From: Roseicyclus marinus
GTDB lineage: Bacteria > Pseudomonadota > Alphaproteobacteria > Rhodobacterales > Rhodobacteraceae
Length of the DNA: 64,000 bases
Direction: 5' to 3'
Assembly (NCBI RefSeq): GCF_030163795.1
Contig: NZ_JASJOF010000002.1
Coordinates: 124,001 to 188,000 of the forward strand
Part shown: positions 50,686-59,724 of the stretch, piece after piece
Numbering within the stretch: the first letter of the stretch is position 1
How the letters are laid out: each line of letters starts with the position of its first letter
Notes under the pieces: model-generated
What the model saw: the letters and a program-made list of their open reading frames with translations, nothing else
Told to the model about the DNA's origin: nothing
Database searches by the model: none
Program-made: the position numbers and the translations under genes

Positions 50686-53370
50686 TCAGGCGGCGCGCAA
50701 GGCCCGGGCGGGCAGGCGCACCCGGAAGCGCACCCCGCTGTCACTGGGGATGTAGCTGAGACCGCCGCCCAGCCGCGCCATGATCTCGCGGCTGATGGCA
50801 AGCCCGAGGCCCGCGCCCGGTGCGCCCTTGGCGGTATCGGCGCGGGCGAATTTCTCGAAGATCAGGGCGCGTTGCCGGGTCGGGATGCCACTGCCGTTGT
50901 CGGCGAATTCCACCTCGACCCGGCCGGGACGCTGCTGGACGGAAATGGTCAGTTCGGGCCGGTCGGCGTCGCAATATTTCTGCGCATTCGAGATCAGGTT
51001 GATGAAGACCTGCGCCAGCCGGTCGGCATCGGTCCAGAGCGTGACGGCCTCGGCGGCGGGATCGCGGCGGATCGCGAGCTGTTCGGTGCCGACCTGCGCC
51101 CCCGCCGATCGGATCGCGCGGTCGAGCACGTCGCCAAGGCTGGTTTCGCCCTCATGCAGCGTGACGCGGCCATGTTCGAGAACGGCCAGGTCGAGCAGGT
51201 CGTCCAAAAGCCGCGTCAGCCGCAGGCTTTCGTCGTGGATGATCCGCGAGAACCGCGCGCGGGCGGCATCGTCGACCGGATCGGCCTGCATCAGGATTTC
51301 CGAAAACGCCCGGATGGAGGTCATCGGGGTGCGCAATTCGTGGCTGATCTGGCCGAGGAAAGCATCCTTTTGCCGGGAAAGCTCGGTCAGTTTGGCATTG
51401 GCTTCGCGCAGGCGCGCGGCGGTCTGGGCGAGTTCGGTCGATTTCGCCTCGAGCTGGCTGGAATATTCCATGATCTGGGCGGTTTCATCGGCAACCGCCA
51501 AGAGATCGCGGACCGAGACGCTGGCCCCGCCGATGATCTGGGCGACCATGGCATGGGCGGTCGCGGCCCCGACGGAACCGGCCATCTCGCGTTCCAGCCG
51601 TTGCAGGAAATCGGGTGTCAGATCTGGCAGGGTTCCCGGGCGTCCCTGCGTTTCGGCCGCCGCCTGAAACAGCCGGCCTGCCCGCCCTGCCCCAAGGATG
51701 CGCTGCGCCATGATCAAGAGGTCGTCGGCCATGCCCACGGCGCCTTGCCAGCCGTAAAGCGGGCGGGAATGGTCGTAGACATTGACGAATTGCGCGCCCT
51801 GCAGGCGTTCCAGGGGGCTCGGGAAGGACAGGAGCGAGCCGAGGATGAACAGGAGCGTGTTGACGCCGAGCGACAGGATCATCGCGGTCAGGAGCGGGTC
51901 GGTCGCCTGCAATCCCAGCGGTGTCGCGGGACTGAGCCAGCCGATGCCGAAAGGCCCGGCCTCGAGCACGGGCGTGATCAGGCCACCGGTTTCGGCGACA
52001 TTGGGGATGAGCAAAAGCCAAGCCCAGATCGCAAAGCCCGAGCCGATGCCCAAGGCAGCCCCGATCCGCGTCGCGCCGCGCCACAAGATCCCCCCCAGAA
52101 GGGCGGGCAGGATCTGCGCCACGCCCAGAAAGGCGATCAGCCCGATATCGGCCAGCGCATCGGCCCCGCCCGACAGCCGGTAGTACCCATAGCCAAGGAA
52201 CAGGACACCCCCGATGGACAGACGCCGCGCCATCAGGGCCACGCGCCGCATATCGCCCGACATCGGGTCGTCATGGCGCGTCAGGCGCAACCACAGGGGC
52301 ATGATGATGTGGTTGGACAACATGGTCGAGAGCGCGAGGGCCGCCACGATCACCATCGAGGTGGCGGCCGAGAAACCGCCAAGGAACACGAGCAGGGCCA
52401 GACCCTGCTGGCCCATGCTGAGCGGCACGGTCAGCACGAAAAGGTCGGGGTTGCCCGAGGTCCCGAAGATCTCGAGCCCCACGACCGCGATGGGCACGAC
52501 GAAGAGGCTGATGAGAAGGAGATAGAGCGGAAAGGCCCATGCCGCTGTCGCAAGGTGGCGTTCGTCCGAATTCTCGACCACCAGAACCTGAAACATGCGC
52601 GGCAGGCACAGGATCGCGGTCGCGGCCAGAACCGTCAGGCCGAGCCAGCGCGCCCCGTTCCAGCTGGCCTGCGAGACCGGGCTCGCCTCGATCCGGGCGA
52701 GCATGTCGGCGGGCCCGTCCGCGACACCCCAGACGACGAAAATCCCGACGGTCAGGATCGCGGTGAGTTTCACGATGGCCTCGAGCGCGATGGCCGAGAC
52801 CAGGCCCGGATGCCGTTCGTTCACGTCGAGCGAGCGTGTGCCGAAGATGATGGTGAAAAGCGCCAGCCCCGCCGCGACCCAGATCGCGGTCTGTTCGGCA
52901 TCAGGCGTGCCGAAGGCGCCGGGGCTGGCAAAGACCGAGAAGGAGAGCGTGACCGATTGCAGTTGCAGCGCGATATAGGGCGTCGCCCCCAGCACCGAGA
53001 GAAGCGTGACGAGCGCTGCCAAGGCACCCGATTTGCCGTAGCGGCTGGAGATCATGTCGGCGATGGAGGTGATGCGCTGCGCGCGCCCGATCCGGACCAT
53101 TTTCCTGAGGAGCCAGAACCAGCCGATGAAGATGAGCGTCGGCCCGAGGTAGATGGTGAGAAATTCGAGCCCCGTGCGCACCGCCGATCCGACCGCGCCG
53201 TAAAAGGTCCAGGCGGTGGTGTAGATCGACAGCGACAGCGTGTAGGTGATGGGCGAGTTGAGCCAGCGCGCCTTGCCTTCGGCCGCGCGTTTCTCGGCCA
53301 GGAAGGCGATCCCGAAGAGCATCAGCACATAAAGGACGCAGACGGCGACCAGACCGTCGAAGCTGAGCAT
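50686..53370 (-). CDS. Sodium:solute-symporter-fused histidine kinase
   Basis: An 894-residue sensor. Residues 1-570 are a transporter-like part with about 12-13 helices of the SSS/PutP fold (LGPTLIFIGWFWLLRKMVRIG, NERHPGLVSAIALEAIVKL); a coiled linker follows, then a DHp domain with the phospho-acceptor histidine in LGQISHELRTPMTS and a HATPase domain (NLISNAQKYCD, VEFADNGSGI, GAGLGLAISREI). There is no receiver domain. Similar CbrA-type kinases sense carbon or nitrogen nutrients. It overlaps the two-helix protein gene by one base. Confidence 0.9.
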   Translation of the reverse strand: MLSFDGLVAVCVLYVLMLFGIAFLAEKRAAEGKARWLNSPITYTLSLSIYTTAWTFYGAVGSAVRTGLEFLTIYLGPTLIFIGWFWLLRKMVRIGRAQRITSIADMISSRYGKSGALAALVTLLSVLGATPYIALQLQSVTLSFSVFASPGAFGTPDAEQTAIWVAAGLALFTIIFGTRSLDVNERHPGLVSAIALEAIVKLTAILTVGIFVVWGVADGPADMLARIEASPVSQASWNGARWLGLTVLAATAILCLPRMFQVLVVENSDERHLATAAWAFPLYLLLISLFVVPIAVVGLEIFGTSGNPDLFVLTVPLSMGQQGLALLVFLGGFSAATSMVIVAALALSTMLSNHIIMPLWLRLTRHDDPMSGDMRRVALMARRLSIGGVLFLGYGYYRLSGGADALADIGLIAFLGVAQILPALLGGILWRGATRIGAALGIGSGFAIWAWLLLIPNVAETGGLITPVLEAGPFGIGWLSPATPLGLQATDPLLTAMILSLGVNTLLFILGSLLSFPSPLERLQGAQFVNVYDHSRPLYGWQGAVGMADDLLIMAQRILGAGRAGRLFQAAAETQGRPGTLPDLTPDFLQRLEREMAGSVGAATAHAMVAQIIGGASVSVRDLLAVADETAQIMEYSSQLEAKSTELAQTAARLREANAKLTELSRQKDAFLGQISHELRTPMTSIRAFSEILMQADPVDDAARARFSRIIHDESLRLTRLLDDLLDLAVLEHGRVTLHEGETSLGDVLDRAIRSAGAQVGTEQLAIRRDPAAEAVTLWTDADRLAQVFINLISNAQKYCDADRPELTISVQQRPGRVEVEFADNGSGIPTRQRALIFEKFARADTAKGAPGAGLGLAISREIMARLGGGLSYIPSDSGVRFRVRLPARALRAA

Positions 53371-53657
53371 CAGGTGCCCCCCTCGCGGTCGGGATCGGGG
53401 GAGGCGGCGGCCGCATCGACACGTTCCGTCCGCATCAGCGCCCGGGACAGGAACCCTGCCACGACGATAAGGCCAAACCAGACGCTGAAATAATAGATGA
53501 GCCAGCCCGACAAGAGCTCGTCGGAGGCCGGGGCCTCGCCGCGGATGAAGCTGGGGCTGAAGAACAGGACGAGGCCCAACACCGGCAAGAGCCGCGCGGC
53601 ATCTTGCAGCCGTGCCTGCCGGTAGGTCCGGCGTTCGAGGAAAAGCCGCCGCGCCAC
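53370..53657 (-). CDS. Small two-helix membrane protein linked to the symporter-kinase
   Basis: A 95-residue protein starting with GTG. A basic helix (ARRLFLERRTYRQARLQDAARLL) is followed by two membrane segments: LLPVLGLVLFFSPSF and WLIYYFSVWFGLIVVAGFLSRAL. The tail is Asp/Pro-rich. Its stop overlaps the kinase start by one base, so the two are coupled. In acetate and other SSS transporters a small two-helix partner (YjcH/DUF4212 type) precedes the transporter in the same way; this similarity of layout is inference. Confidence 0.7.
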   Translation of the reverse strand: MARRLFLERRTYRQARLQDAARLLPVLGLVLFFSPSFIRGEAPASDELLSGWLIYYFSVWFGLIVVAGFLSRALMRTERVDAAAASPDPDREGGT

Positions 53658-53667
53658 GATTGCGGCC

Positions 53668-54063
53668 CTAGCCCGCGCCGCGCGCGTGACCTGCGGGGTC
53701 CGCGGCCAGCCGGTCGATGGTCGCCACGAGATCGGCGTTGGAAAACGGTTTGGTGAGGTAGCCCGTCGCGCCCAGTTCCAGCGCGGTTTCGCGATCCTTG
53801 GCCTGACCGCGCGCGGTCAGCATCAGGATCGGCAGATCGGCTGTGGCCGCATCGGCGCGCAGGTCGCGCAGGATGTCGAGGCCGGAGCGACCCGGCAGCA
53901 TGACGTCGAGCACGACCATGTCGGGCGCGACGCGTCGCACCGCGTCAAGCGCGGTCGCGCCATTGCCATGGCCCTGCACCTCCCATCCCGCGCGGGACAG
54001 GATGAAGGTGATGGCCTCGAGGATATTGCCCTCGTCCTCGATCAACAGGATCCGTCCGCCCAC
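53668..54063 (-). CDS. Receiver-only response regulator
   Basis: A 131-residue CheY-like protein with no output domain. The phospho-acceptor is Asp53 in VVLDVMLPG; Asp10-Glu11 of the acidic pocket, Thr83 and Lys105 (LTKPF) complete the set. GGAGGGAGG lies 6-14 bases before the GTG start. It is 10 bases upstream of the small membrane gene and the symporter-kinase, so the kinase probably phosphorylates it; the output must be through another protein, perhaps the FliM-like product. Confidence 0.92.
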   Translation of the reverse strand: MGGRILLIEDEGNILEAITFILSRAGWEVQGHGNGATALDAVRRVAPDMVVLDVMLPGRSGLDILRDLRADAATADLPILMLTARGQAKDRETALELGATGYLTKPFSNADLVATIDRLAADPAGHARGAG

Positions 54064-54178
54064 GGCTGTCCTCCCTCCGCCTTGGGTGGAGGGAGTGTGC
54101 AGCGCGGCGCGGGATTAGGCAATGGGGATGACGGACCGGCCAAGACGGAGGCGCGCGGGATGCCAAGTGGCCATCGGC

Positions 54179-54201
54179 GCGGGCCGAATGCCCGAGCCCG
54201 C
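54179..54201 (-). terminator. Hairpin after the catabolic operon
   Basis: A GCGGGC/GCCCGC stem lies within the 173 bases between the RraA-like gene and the response regulator. No T-run, so weak. Confidence 0.35.
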
Positions 54202-54236
54202 CCATTGCAGCGCGACGCCTGTGCCCGTGGCAGGGG

Positions 54237-54938
54237 TCAGGTACGGGCTTTTTCGAAGGCGCTCCACGCCGCCTCGAAGGCTGCAAAGTCGAAGCCGGGT
54301 TGGCGCGCGGGATCGAGGATCAGGCGTTCGGTGTCCAGAAGCTTGCGGATCGCGCCGGCCAGCTGCGGCACGACCTCGGGCGGGATGACGAGCGCGCCGT
54401 GGCGATCGGCGTGGATCAGATCCCCCTGGGCGATGGTCAGGCCGAAGATGGTGACAGGCTCCCCGATGCTGCGGACATGGACGAAGCCGTGGCTGGGGCC
54501 GACAGAGCCCGCCACCACCGGAAAGCCGTCGGGCAGATCGCCGAGGTCGCGCATGACGCCATTGGTCAGTGCGCCCGACATGCCAAAGCCCTTGTGGATC
54601 GTGGTGTTCACCTCGCCCCAATAGGCGCCGATGCAATGGGGGTAATCGAGATCTTCGACCACGGCGACCGACGGTTTGGGGCCGTCGTGCATCGCCTTGT
54701 AATAGGCCATGCGACGGGCACGGATCACCTCGGGCGGCTCGGTTGGCGGGGCGAGCGCGGCGATCTGGGCGGTGACGGCAAAGCCCACGATGGCGCGGCC
54801 CGGTTCGGAACAGAGCATGGTGCCGCGGGTGAAGGCGGCAAAGCCGCGCTTGCCTTGGGCCACCTCGATGGCGTTGCAGACGGTGGGCGTGTCGACGCGC
54901 GACAGGAGATCGAGAAGTTCGGGGGTCAACGGGGTCAT
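54237..54938 (-). CDS. RraA-family protein
   Basis: A 233-residue protein of the RraA/HMG-aldolase fold. Signatures are VDTPTVCNAIEVAQGKRGF, GALTNGVMRDLGDL with the Arg-Asp pair that binds oxaloacetate and metal, and GDLIHADRHGALVIPPE. Relatives are RNase E inhibitors, oxaloacetate decarboxylases or 4-hydroxy-4-methyl-2-oxoglutarate aldolases. In a catabolic operon an aldolase or decarboxylase role on a keto acid is most likely. It is the last gene and overlaps the hydrolase by 4 bases. Confidence 0.88.
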   Translation of the reverse strand: MTPLTPELLDLLSRVDTPTVCNAIEVAQGKRGFAAFTRGTMLCSEPGRAIVGFAVTAQIAALAPPTEPPEVIRARRMAYYKAMHDGPKPSVAVVEDLDYPHCIGAYWGEVNTTIHKGFGMSGALTNGVMRDLGDLPDGFPVVAGSVGPSHGFVHVRSIGEPVTIFGLTIAQGDLIHADRHGALVIPPEVVPQLAGAIRKLLDTERLILDPARQPGFDFAAFEAAWSAFEKART

Positions 54939-55621
54939 GGGTCAAGCCAGTCCTTGAATGTGGCCAGTGTCGGGCCGGGGGTTTCGAGCGGCGGCAGATG
55001 GCCCGCGCCGGGCACGATCACCAGCCGCGATTGCGGCATGAGGGCGTGCATCAGGTCATGCCGGTCGCGGGGGCAGAGCCGATCCTCCGCCCCCATCAAA
55101 ACGAGCGCGGGGCCAGTGAAGCGGGCGAGCGTCGCGGTGCGATCCGCCCTGCCCTGCAAGGCGAGCGACTGGCGGCGGAACACATCGGGGCCGAGCGCCT
55201 TGGCCATGGCGAGGCAGAGGTCGAGCGTGGCGGTATCGCCCGCATCGGCGAGGTAATTGGGCTTGAGTTCATCGCGCATCACGCCCGTCAGATCGCCGGA
55301 CAGGGCGCGCGCGATCTGGGGCGCGCGGCGGGCCGCGACCTCCGCACGCTCAGCGAGCGGATTGGTGTCGAGAAGGGCCAGACGTTCGACCCGCTCGGGT
55401 TCCTGTTCGAGCATCTCCATTGCCACGATCCCACCCATCGACAGGCCCGCCAGCGCGAAACGCGGCGGGGCGGCCGACAAGATCGCCGCCGCCATCTCGG
55501 GGATGGTGTCACCCGTCACCGGCAAGGCGTGATGCACCGGCCGGGGGGCCAGCGCATCGGGCAGGTCCCCCCACATGCGCGCGTCGCACATCATGCCGGG
55601 GATCAGGACAAGGGGTGTCAT
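54935..55621 (-). CDS. Alpha/beta-hydrolase
   Basis: A 228-residue hydrolase: the nucleophile elbow is AGLSMGG, the catalytic acid probably Asp in LMGAEDRLCP, and the histidine in VPGAGHLPPLE. MTPLVLIPGMMCDARMW is the oxyanion strand. Size and pattern suggest an esterase or lactonase. The start at 55621 follows ATGA overlap with the MetE-like gene. In this operon it may open an ester or lactone intermediate. Confidence 0.88.
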   Translation of the reverse strand: MTPLVLIPGMMCDARMWGDLPDALAPRPVHHALPVTGDTIPEMAAAILSAAPPRFALAGLSMGGIVAMEMLEQEPERVERLALLDTNPLAERAEVAARRAPQIARALSGDLTGVMRDELKPNYLADAGDTATLDLCLAMAKALGPDVFRRQSLALQGRADRTATLARFTGPALVLMGAEDRLCPRDRHDLMHALMPQSRLVIVPGAGHLPPLETPGPTLATFKDWLDP

Positions 55622-56739
55622 CCCGCCCGCCTTGCCCCCTCGGACAGGGTGGCGAGCTTGGCCCATGCGATCTCGGGATCGACCGCACCGAAGCCCGCGA
55701 AGGTACCGAAACCGCAATCGCTGCCCGCGATCACGCGGTCCTTGCCCACGATCTGGGTGAAGCGTTCCAGCCGCTGAGCGACCAGATCGGGGTGTTCGAT
55801 GAAATTGGTGGTCGTGTCGACGGCACCGGGGACCAGCACCTTGTCGGACGGGATATCCCCCGCCCGGTCGCGGAAGACGGCCCATTCGTGGCCGTGACGC
55901 GGATTGGCGGTTTCGAACAGGACGTAGCGCGCGGGCACCCGCATCAGGAGCGGGAACATCGTGGCCATGTCGATGTCGCAGCAATGCGGCCCTTCGTAAT
56001 TGCCCCAGCAGATGTGGAGCCGCACCCGGTCGGTCGGCAGACCGTCAAGCGCGCGTTCCAGCGCCTCGACATGGGTTTCCGCCACGGCCACGAATTCGGC
56101 ATCGCTGAGATCCGTGAAAAGCATGTGCCGCGACAGCGCGAGGTCGGGACAATCGAGTTGCAACTCGAGGCCCGCGTCGAGGATCGTCTTGTATTCGTCG
56201 CGCATCGCATCGGCCAGCGCGGCGAGATAGGCGGCGCGGTCGGGGTAATGCGCGTTTTGCAAGAACAGCGAAATGACGCCCGGCGAGGCCGCGTTCATGA
56301 AGCCGCGTTCAACCCCGTGGGCGGCCATTGCAGCCTTGAGGTTGGCGATATCCTTTTGCAGCTCCCCCTGCCCTTTCGAGGTCACGGGGCCGGTGCATTG
56401 CGGGCGCGCGTAGGTCGGTGTGCCGCCCGATTTCGCCAGACGTTCCAGAAAGGTCGGGAACATCTTGAGATCGGCGGGTGCGTTGCGTTTGCTTTCGCCG
56501 GAAAAGCCGGTGTAGCGGTCCTTGACGTAGGTGGCGTAGCTGATCTTGGAGCATTCGCCGTCCGACACGATGTCGATGCCTGCCTCTTTCTGGCGGCGGA
56601 CATTTTCCATCACGGCCTCGGCCATGCAGGCGTCGAAGGCATCCGCGTCATAATCCTCGCCGCGTTCGCGGGTGAAGAGGAAATCCACGACCTTCTGGCT
56701 GCGCGGCAGGCTGCCGACATGGGTGGAAAGAAGCGTCAT
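55618..56739 (-). CDS. MetE-like (cobalamin-independent methionine synthase II family) protein
   Basis: A 373-residue homologue of the C-terminal catalytic barrel of MetE. All four zinc ligands are kept: His242 and Cys244 (LHICWGN), Glu276 (YVLFETANP) and Cys342 (GSDCGFG). The N-terminal MetE half is missing, as in the archaeal and coenzyme-M-type relatives that move methyl or alkyl groups between thiols. The start is ATG at 56739 (an overlapping GTG at 56742 is possible), with CGGAG ribosome site. Substrate in this operon unknown; it is not a methionine biosynthesis gene by context. Confidence 0.88.
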   Translation of the reverse strand: MTLLSTHVGSLPRSQKVVDFLFTRERGEDYDADAFDACMAEAVMENVRRQKEAGIDIVSDGECSKISYATYVKDRYTGFSGESKRNAPADLKMFPTFLERLAKSGGTPTYARPQCTGPVTSKGQGELQKDIANLKAAMAAHGVERGFMNAASPGVISLFLQNAHYPDRAAYLAALADAMRDEYKTILDAGLELQLDCPDLALSRHMLFTDLSDAEFVAVAETHVEALERALDGLPTDRVRLHICWGNYEGPHCCDIDMATMFPLLMRVPARYVLFETANPRHGHEWAVFRDRAGDIPSDKVLVPGAVDTTTNFIEHPDLVAQRLERFTQIVGKDRVIAGSDCGFGTFAGFGAVDPEIAWAKLATLSEGARRAG

Positions 56740-57704
56740 CACAATCTCCGTGTCAGGCCGGCGGGATCATCGGTGTTGCGCACCCGGTAGAGCGAGGCCT
56801 CGCCCGTCATCGAAGGGGTGAGGCTGCGCGCGATGCCGGGGGGCACGGCCATGGTGTCGCCGGGGTTGAGAACGGCCGCGCCACCGTCCCAGGACAGCCG
56901 CCAATGGCCGCGCATGGGCATCAGCACCTCGTGCCGGTCGGTGGTGTAGGGCGTATCGGGGATCGAGCCGCGCGAGAGGAATTCGACCTCGAACCCGGGC
57001 CGGTCGCGCAAGATGCCGTCGGCGGCGATCACGCGGGCAGGCTGCCGGTCGGACAGCGCCATGAGGTCCCAGTAGCGGGCGACGAATTCGGGCACGACAT
57101 CGGCGGTGGTGGGTTCGGGGAAAGCGGCCAGTTCCGCATCGGTCAGGAGCGGCATGGGGACCACCCCGTCGGGCAGGTTCTGGCCCTGCTTGGTATCGTA
57201 GAGCTTGCCGTTCTTGCCGAGGACAAGGCCATGATCGCGCGCATCCTCGATCACCTGCGGGGCCCAGATCACGCCGCCGCCCGCGTCATCGCCACCCAAA
57301 ATGGCCATGATCATCCCGTAATCCGTGCCGATATTCTCGAAGCCACGGAAAATGCCGGTGGGAATGTTGAAGATGTCGCCCTCTTCCAGAACGACTTCGC
57401 CTGCGTTGCCCCAGCGGCCCCAGAAGAAACGCCAGCGTCCCTTGAGGACGAAGAACACCTCGGCGGTGCGGTGGCTGTGCAGGCTGTTGCGGCATTTGGG
57501 CGGCTGGCCTGCCGCACCGATGTTGAAGCCGGGTGTGTCGCGGATATGGACATGTTGATCGGGGCTTTCGCTGACGCCGCCGCCGATGATGGTGAAATTC
57601 TCCTTCTGGTTCGAGCCGGGGGTATGGGCGTCGATGAAGGCGGTCTTGCAGGGTCTCAGATCGCCGTAGCGGACGATGCGGGCTTCCATCTCTTGCGGGG
57701 TCAT
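56739..57704 (-). CDS. Double-cupin protein
   Basis: A 321-residue protein with two cupin barrels. The first (about residues 55-140) has metal-binding histidines in NSLHSHRTAEVFFVLKG and a GDIFNIPTGIFRGFEN closing motif. The second (about 225-305) has TDRHEVLMPMRGHWRLSWDG. The layout resembles gentisate dioxygenase-like and sugar-processing cupins. Whether it is a dioxygenase, isomerase or binding protein cannot be told. It overlaps its neighbours at both ends. Confidence 0.82.
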   Translation of the reverse strand: MTPQEMEARIVRYGDLRPCKTAFIDAHTPGSNQKENFTIIGGGVSESPDQHVHIRDTPGFNIGAAGQPPKCRNSLHSHRTAEVFFVLKGRWRFFWGRWGNAGEVVLEEGDIFNIPTGIFRGFENIGTDYGMIMAILGGDDAGGGVIWAPQVIEDARDHGLVLGKNGKLYDTKQGQNLPDGVVPMPLLTDAELAAFPEPTTADVVPEFVARYWDLMALSDRQPARVIAADGILRDRPGFEVEFLSRGSIPDTPYTTDRHEVLMPMRGHWRLSWDGGAAVLNPGDTMAVPPGIARSLTPSMTGEASLYRVRNTDDPAGLTRRL

Positions 57705-58702
57705 TCCGTGTCACCTGTGTGTAGTAGGATTTGTTTCCAGATCGCGATTTCGTCCCAGAGCGCGCATTCACGGCGCAGCCCCCCGGTCTCGCGCGGGCCG
57801 TCCGGTCCGAAGGGGCCGAATTCGGCATGGGCCATGCCCATGACATGGACGCGCGCGCCCGTGGGCGGGCCGAAGGCGCCCCAACCGTCATGGATGCCGT
57901 CAAGCGACCAGCGGATCGCGGCGCGCGGCGGCATCATCCCGCCCTCCATCCCGATCACGTGGTGGATGGTGAAGCGCGCCGAGGGGAAGGAGGCGCGCAG
58001 GGCCATCCAGCTGTCGGCGATGGCACGCGCGCCGACCAGATGCCTGCCGCCCGCGTGGTCCGCCTGTGCGGCGCGGTCGTGGCTGTCAAGCACATGGGCC
58101 AGATCGCCCGCCATGATGCGGGTCAGCGTTTCGGCATAGCGCGTGCCCCATGGATTGTCGTTGCCGCGCCCGGTGTAGGGGCCGGGGCAATCGGCATCGG
58201 GGGTGAAGGGGCGGCGAGCCTTGTCCGGTCCGCCCGCCCGCATGATGAGGGCGCGGGCGAAATCCCGGGGATCGCCGCCCAGTTGACGGATCAACCCGCC
58301 ATTGTCGCGCACCAGCCATTCGTCGTCGATGATATCGCCGCGCGCCGCGCAATCGGCGATGACGCGCACGGCGAACCGCCGCCCCGTCGCGGCCCCGAAA
58401 TAGCCGTCGCCCGTATGGGTGCCGGTGGAGAGGATCCGGTGGGAGGAGAGGTAATGCCCATCGGTTTCGGACCAGATCACATCTTCGCCCAGCAATTCGC
58501 GGTCGGGAAATTCATGCAGCGTCGCCATGGTCGAGGCGATGACGCCCGCATTGCCGGTGGCGACCCCCATCGGCGTGCGCACCGGGATGTCGGGTGCGTA
58601 CCAATGGTCGAGGCCCGCGATGTCGCGGCCTTCCCAGATGTCGCGGGTGATCCCGAGGATGTAATGGGGGAAATCGCTCCAGCGGTTCGAGAAGCCCTTC
58701 AT
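57701..58702 (-). CDS. SnoaL/NTF2-like double-domain protein
   Basis: A 333-residue protein with two NTF2-like (SnoaL) domains. The first, from about 10-140, has ILGITRDIWEGRDIAGLDHWYAPDI and IIDDEWLVRDNGGLI; the second, from about 180 on, has YAETLTRIMAGDLAHVLDSHDRAA and TIHHVIGMEGGMMPPRAAIRWSLDG. Such folds bind or isomerise small substrates and are often called polyketide cyclases. Relation to the smaller SnoaL-like protein of the same operon suggests a shared substrate class. Confidence 0.8.
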   Translation of the reverse strand: MKGFSNRWSDFPHYILGITRDIWEGRDIAGLDHWYAPDIPVRTPMGVATGNAGVIASTMATLHEFPDRELLGEDVIWSETDGHYLSSHRILSTGTHTGDGYFGAATGRRFAVRVIADCAARGDIIDDEWLVRDNGGLIRQLGGDPRDFARALIMRAGGPDKARRPFTPDADCPGPYTGRGNDNPWGTRYAETLTRIMAGDLAHVLDSHDRAAQADHAGGRHLVGARAIADSWMALRASFPSARFTIHHVIGMEGGMMPPRAAIRWSLDGIHDGWGAFGPPTGARVHVMGMAHAEFGPFGPDGPRETGGLRRECALWDEIAIWKQILLHTGDTE

Positions 58703-59724
58703 GGCTTGTATCCTTGGGGTATGCGGGCCGAGCGGCGCACCATCAGCGGGCCGTCGATGCGGGTTTTCTGGGGGCTGGCCGTGCCATCGATCAGGCCAAG
58801 GATGGCGGTCGTGGTCGCCTCGACCATGCGGTTCACGGGTTGGCGGATCGTGGTGAGGTCATAGGCGGGCCAAGCCGCCATCGGCACGTCGTCATAGCCC
58901 ACGATCGAGATCTCGCCCGGCACGTCGAGACCGAGGCCGAAGCGCAATTCATCCATCACGGCGAAAGCCATGTGATCGTTGCCGACAAAGATCGCGTCGG
59001 GCCGGTCGGGACCTTCGCACATGGCGCGGGCGGCGGCGGCAGCGGTGTCGCGCGCAAACATGCCGTCGACCATCGCCACGGGGGCGAGGCCTGCGGCGGC
59101 CATCGCCTGCCGGAACCCTTCGGCGCGGTCGCGGCCGGTCGATGACCCCTGCCAGCCCATGACATGGGCGATGCGTTCATGCCCGCCCGCGATCAGGAAT
59201 TCGGTCGCGCGCCGCCCACCCGCGACATTGTCCGACGTGATGTCGGTCAGCCGCGCGTCATCCTGCCCGCGGTTGAAGTTCACGACCGGGATGCCCAGCG
59301 CCAGAAGCCGCGCGGTCAGGTCGTTGGACATGGAGACGGAGGCGGTGATGATCCCGTCGACGCGGTAATCGATCAGTTCCTGCACCACCTCGGCCACTTT
59401 CTCGGTCGAGTTCTCGGCCATGAAGACGAGGATGTGGTAGCCGCGATCCTGAAGCGCGCGGCTGAGGCGTTCGAGCGCCATGGGGTAGAACTGGTTTTCG
59501 AGATAGGCGACGACGAGCCCGATGATGCGGGTGCGGCCCGTGATCATGGCGCGCGCCAAGGGATCGGGGCGATAGCCCAGTTGTTCGGCCGCCGCGCGCA
59601 CCTTGGCCACGGTCGCCTTGCTGGCGGAGGCACCGGGGGTGAAGACGCGGCTGACCGCCGATTGGCTGACGCCTGCAAGGCGCGCGACATCATGGGCGGT
59701 GACCTTGGCGGGCGCGTCGCTCAT
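58699..59724 (-). CDS. LacI-family transcriptional regulator
   Basis: A 341-residue repressor with an N-terminal helix-turn-helix (VTAHDVARLAGVSQSAVSRVF), hinge (about residue 50-60) and a periplasmic-binding-protein-like effector domain (GLVVAYLENQFYPMALERL, DAIFVGNDHMAFAVMDELR, DVPGEISIVGYDDVPMAAWP). It presumably senses the operon's substrate or a breakdown product and represses the operon; its gene lies within that operon. The start overlaps the SDR stop by ATGA. Confidence 0.93.
   Translation of the reverse strand: MSDAPAKVTAHDVARLAGVSQSAVSRVFTPGASASKATVAKVRAAAEQLGYRPDPLARAMITGRTRIIGLVVAYLENQFYPMALERLSRALQDRGYHILVFMAENSTEKVAEVVQELIDYRVDGIITASVSMSNDLTARLLALGIPVVNFNRGQDDARLTDITSDNVAGGRRATEFLIAGGHERIAHVMGWQGSSTGRDRAEGFRQAMAAAGLAPVAMVDGMFARDTAAAAARAMCEGPDRPDAIFVGNDHMAFAVMDELRFGLGLDVPGEISIVGYDDVPMAAWPAYDLTTIRQPVNRMVEATTTAILGLIDGTASPQKTRIDGPLMVRRSARIPQGYKP

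Noticed and set aside
50872-53493. Long open frame (873 codons) antisense to the symporter-kinase gene
   Set aside because: Composition is that of a reverse reading of a G+C-rich gene, and the kinase on the other strand has all expected motifs.
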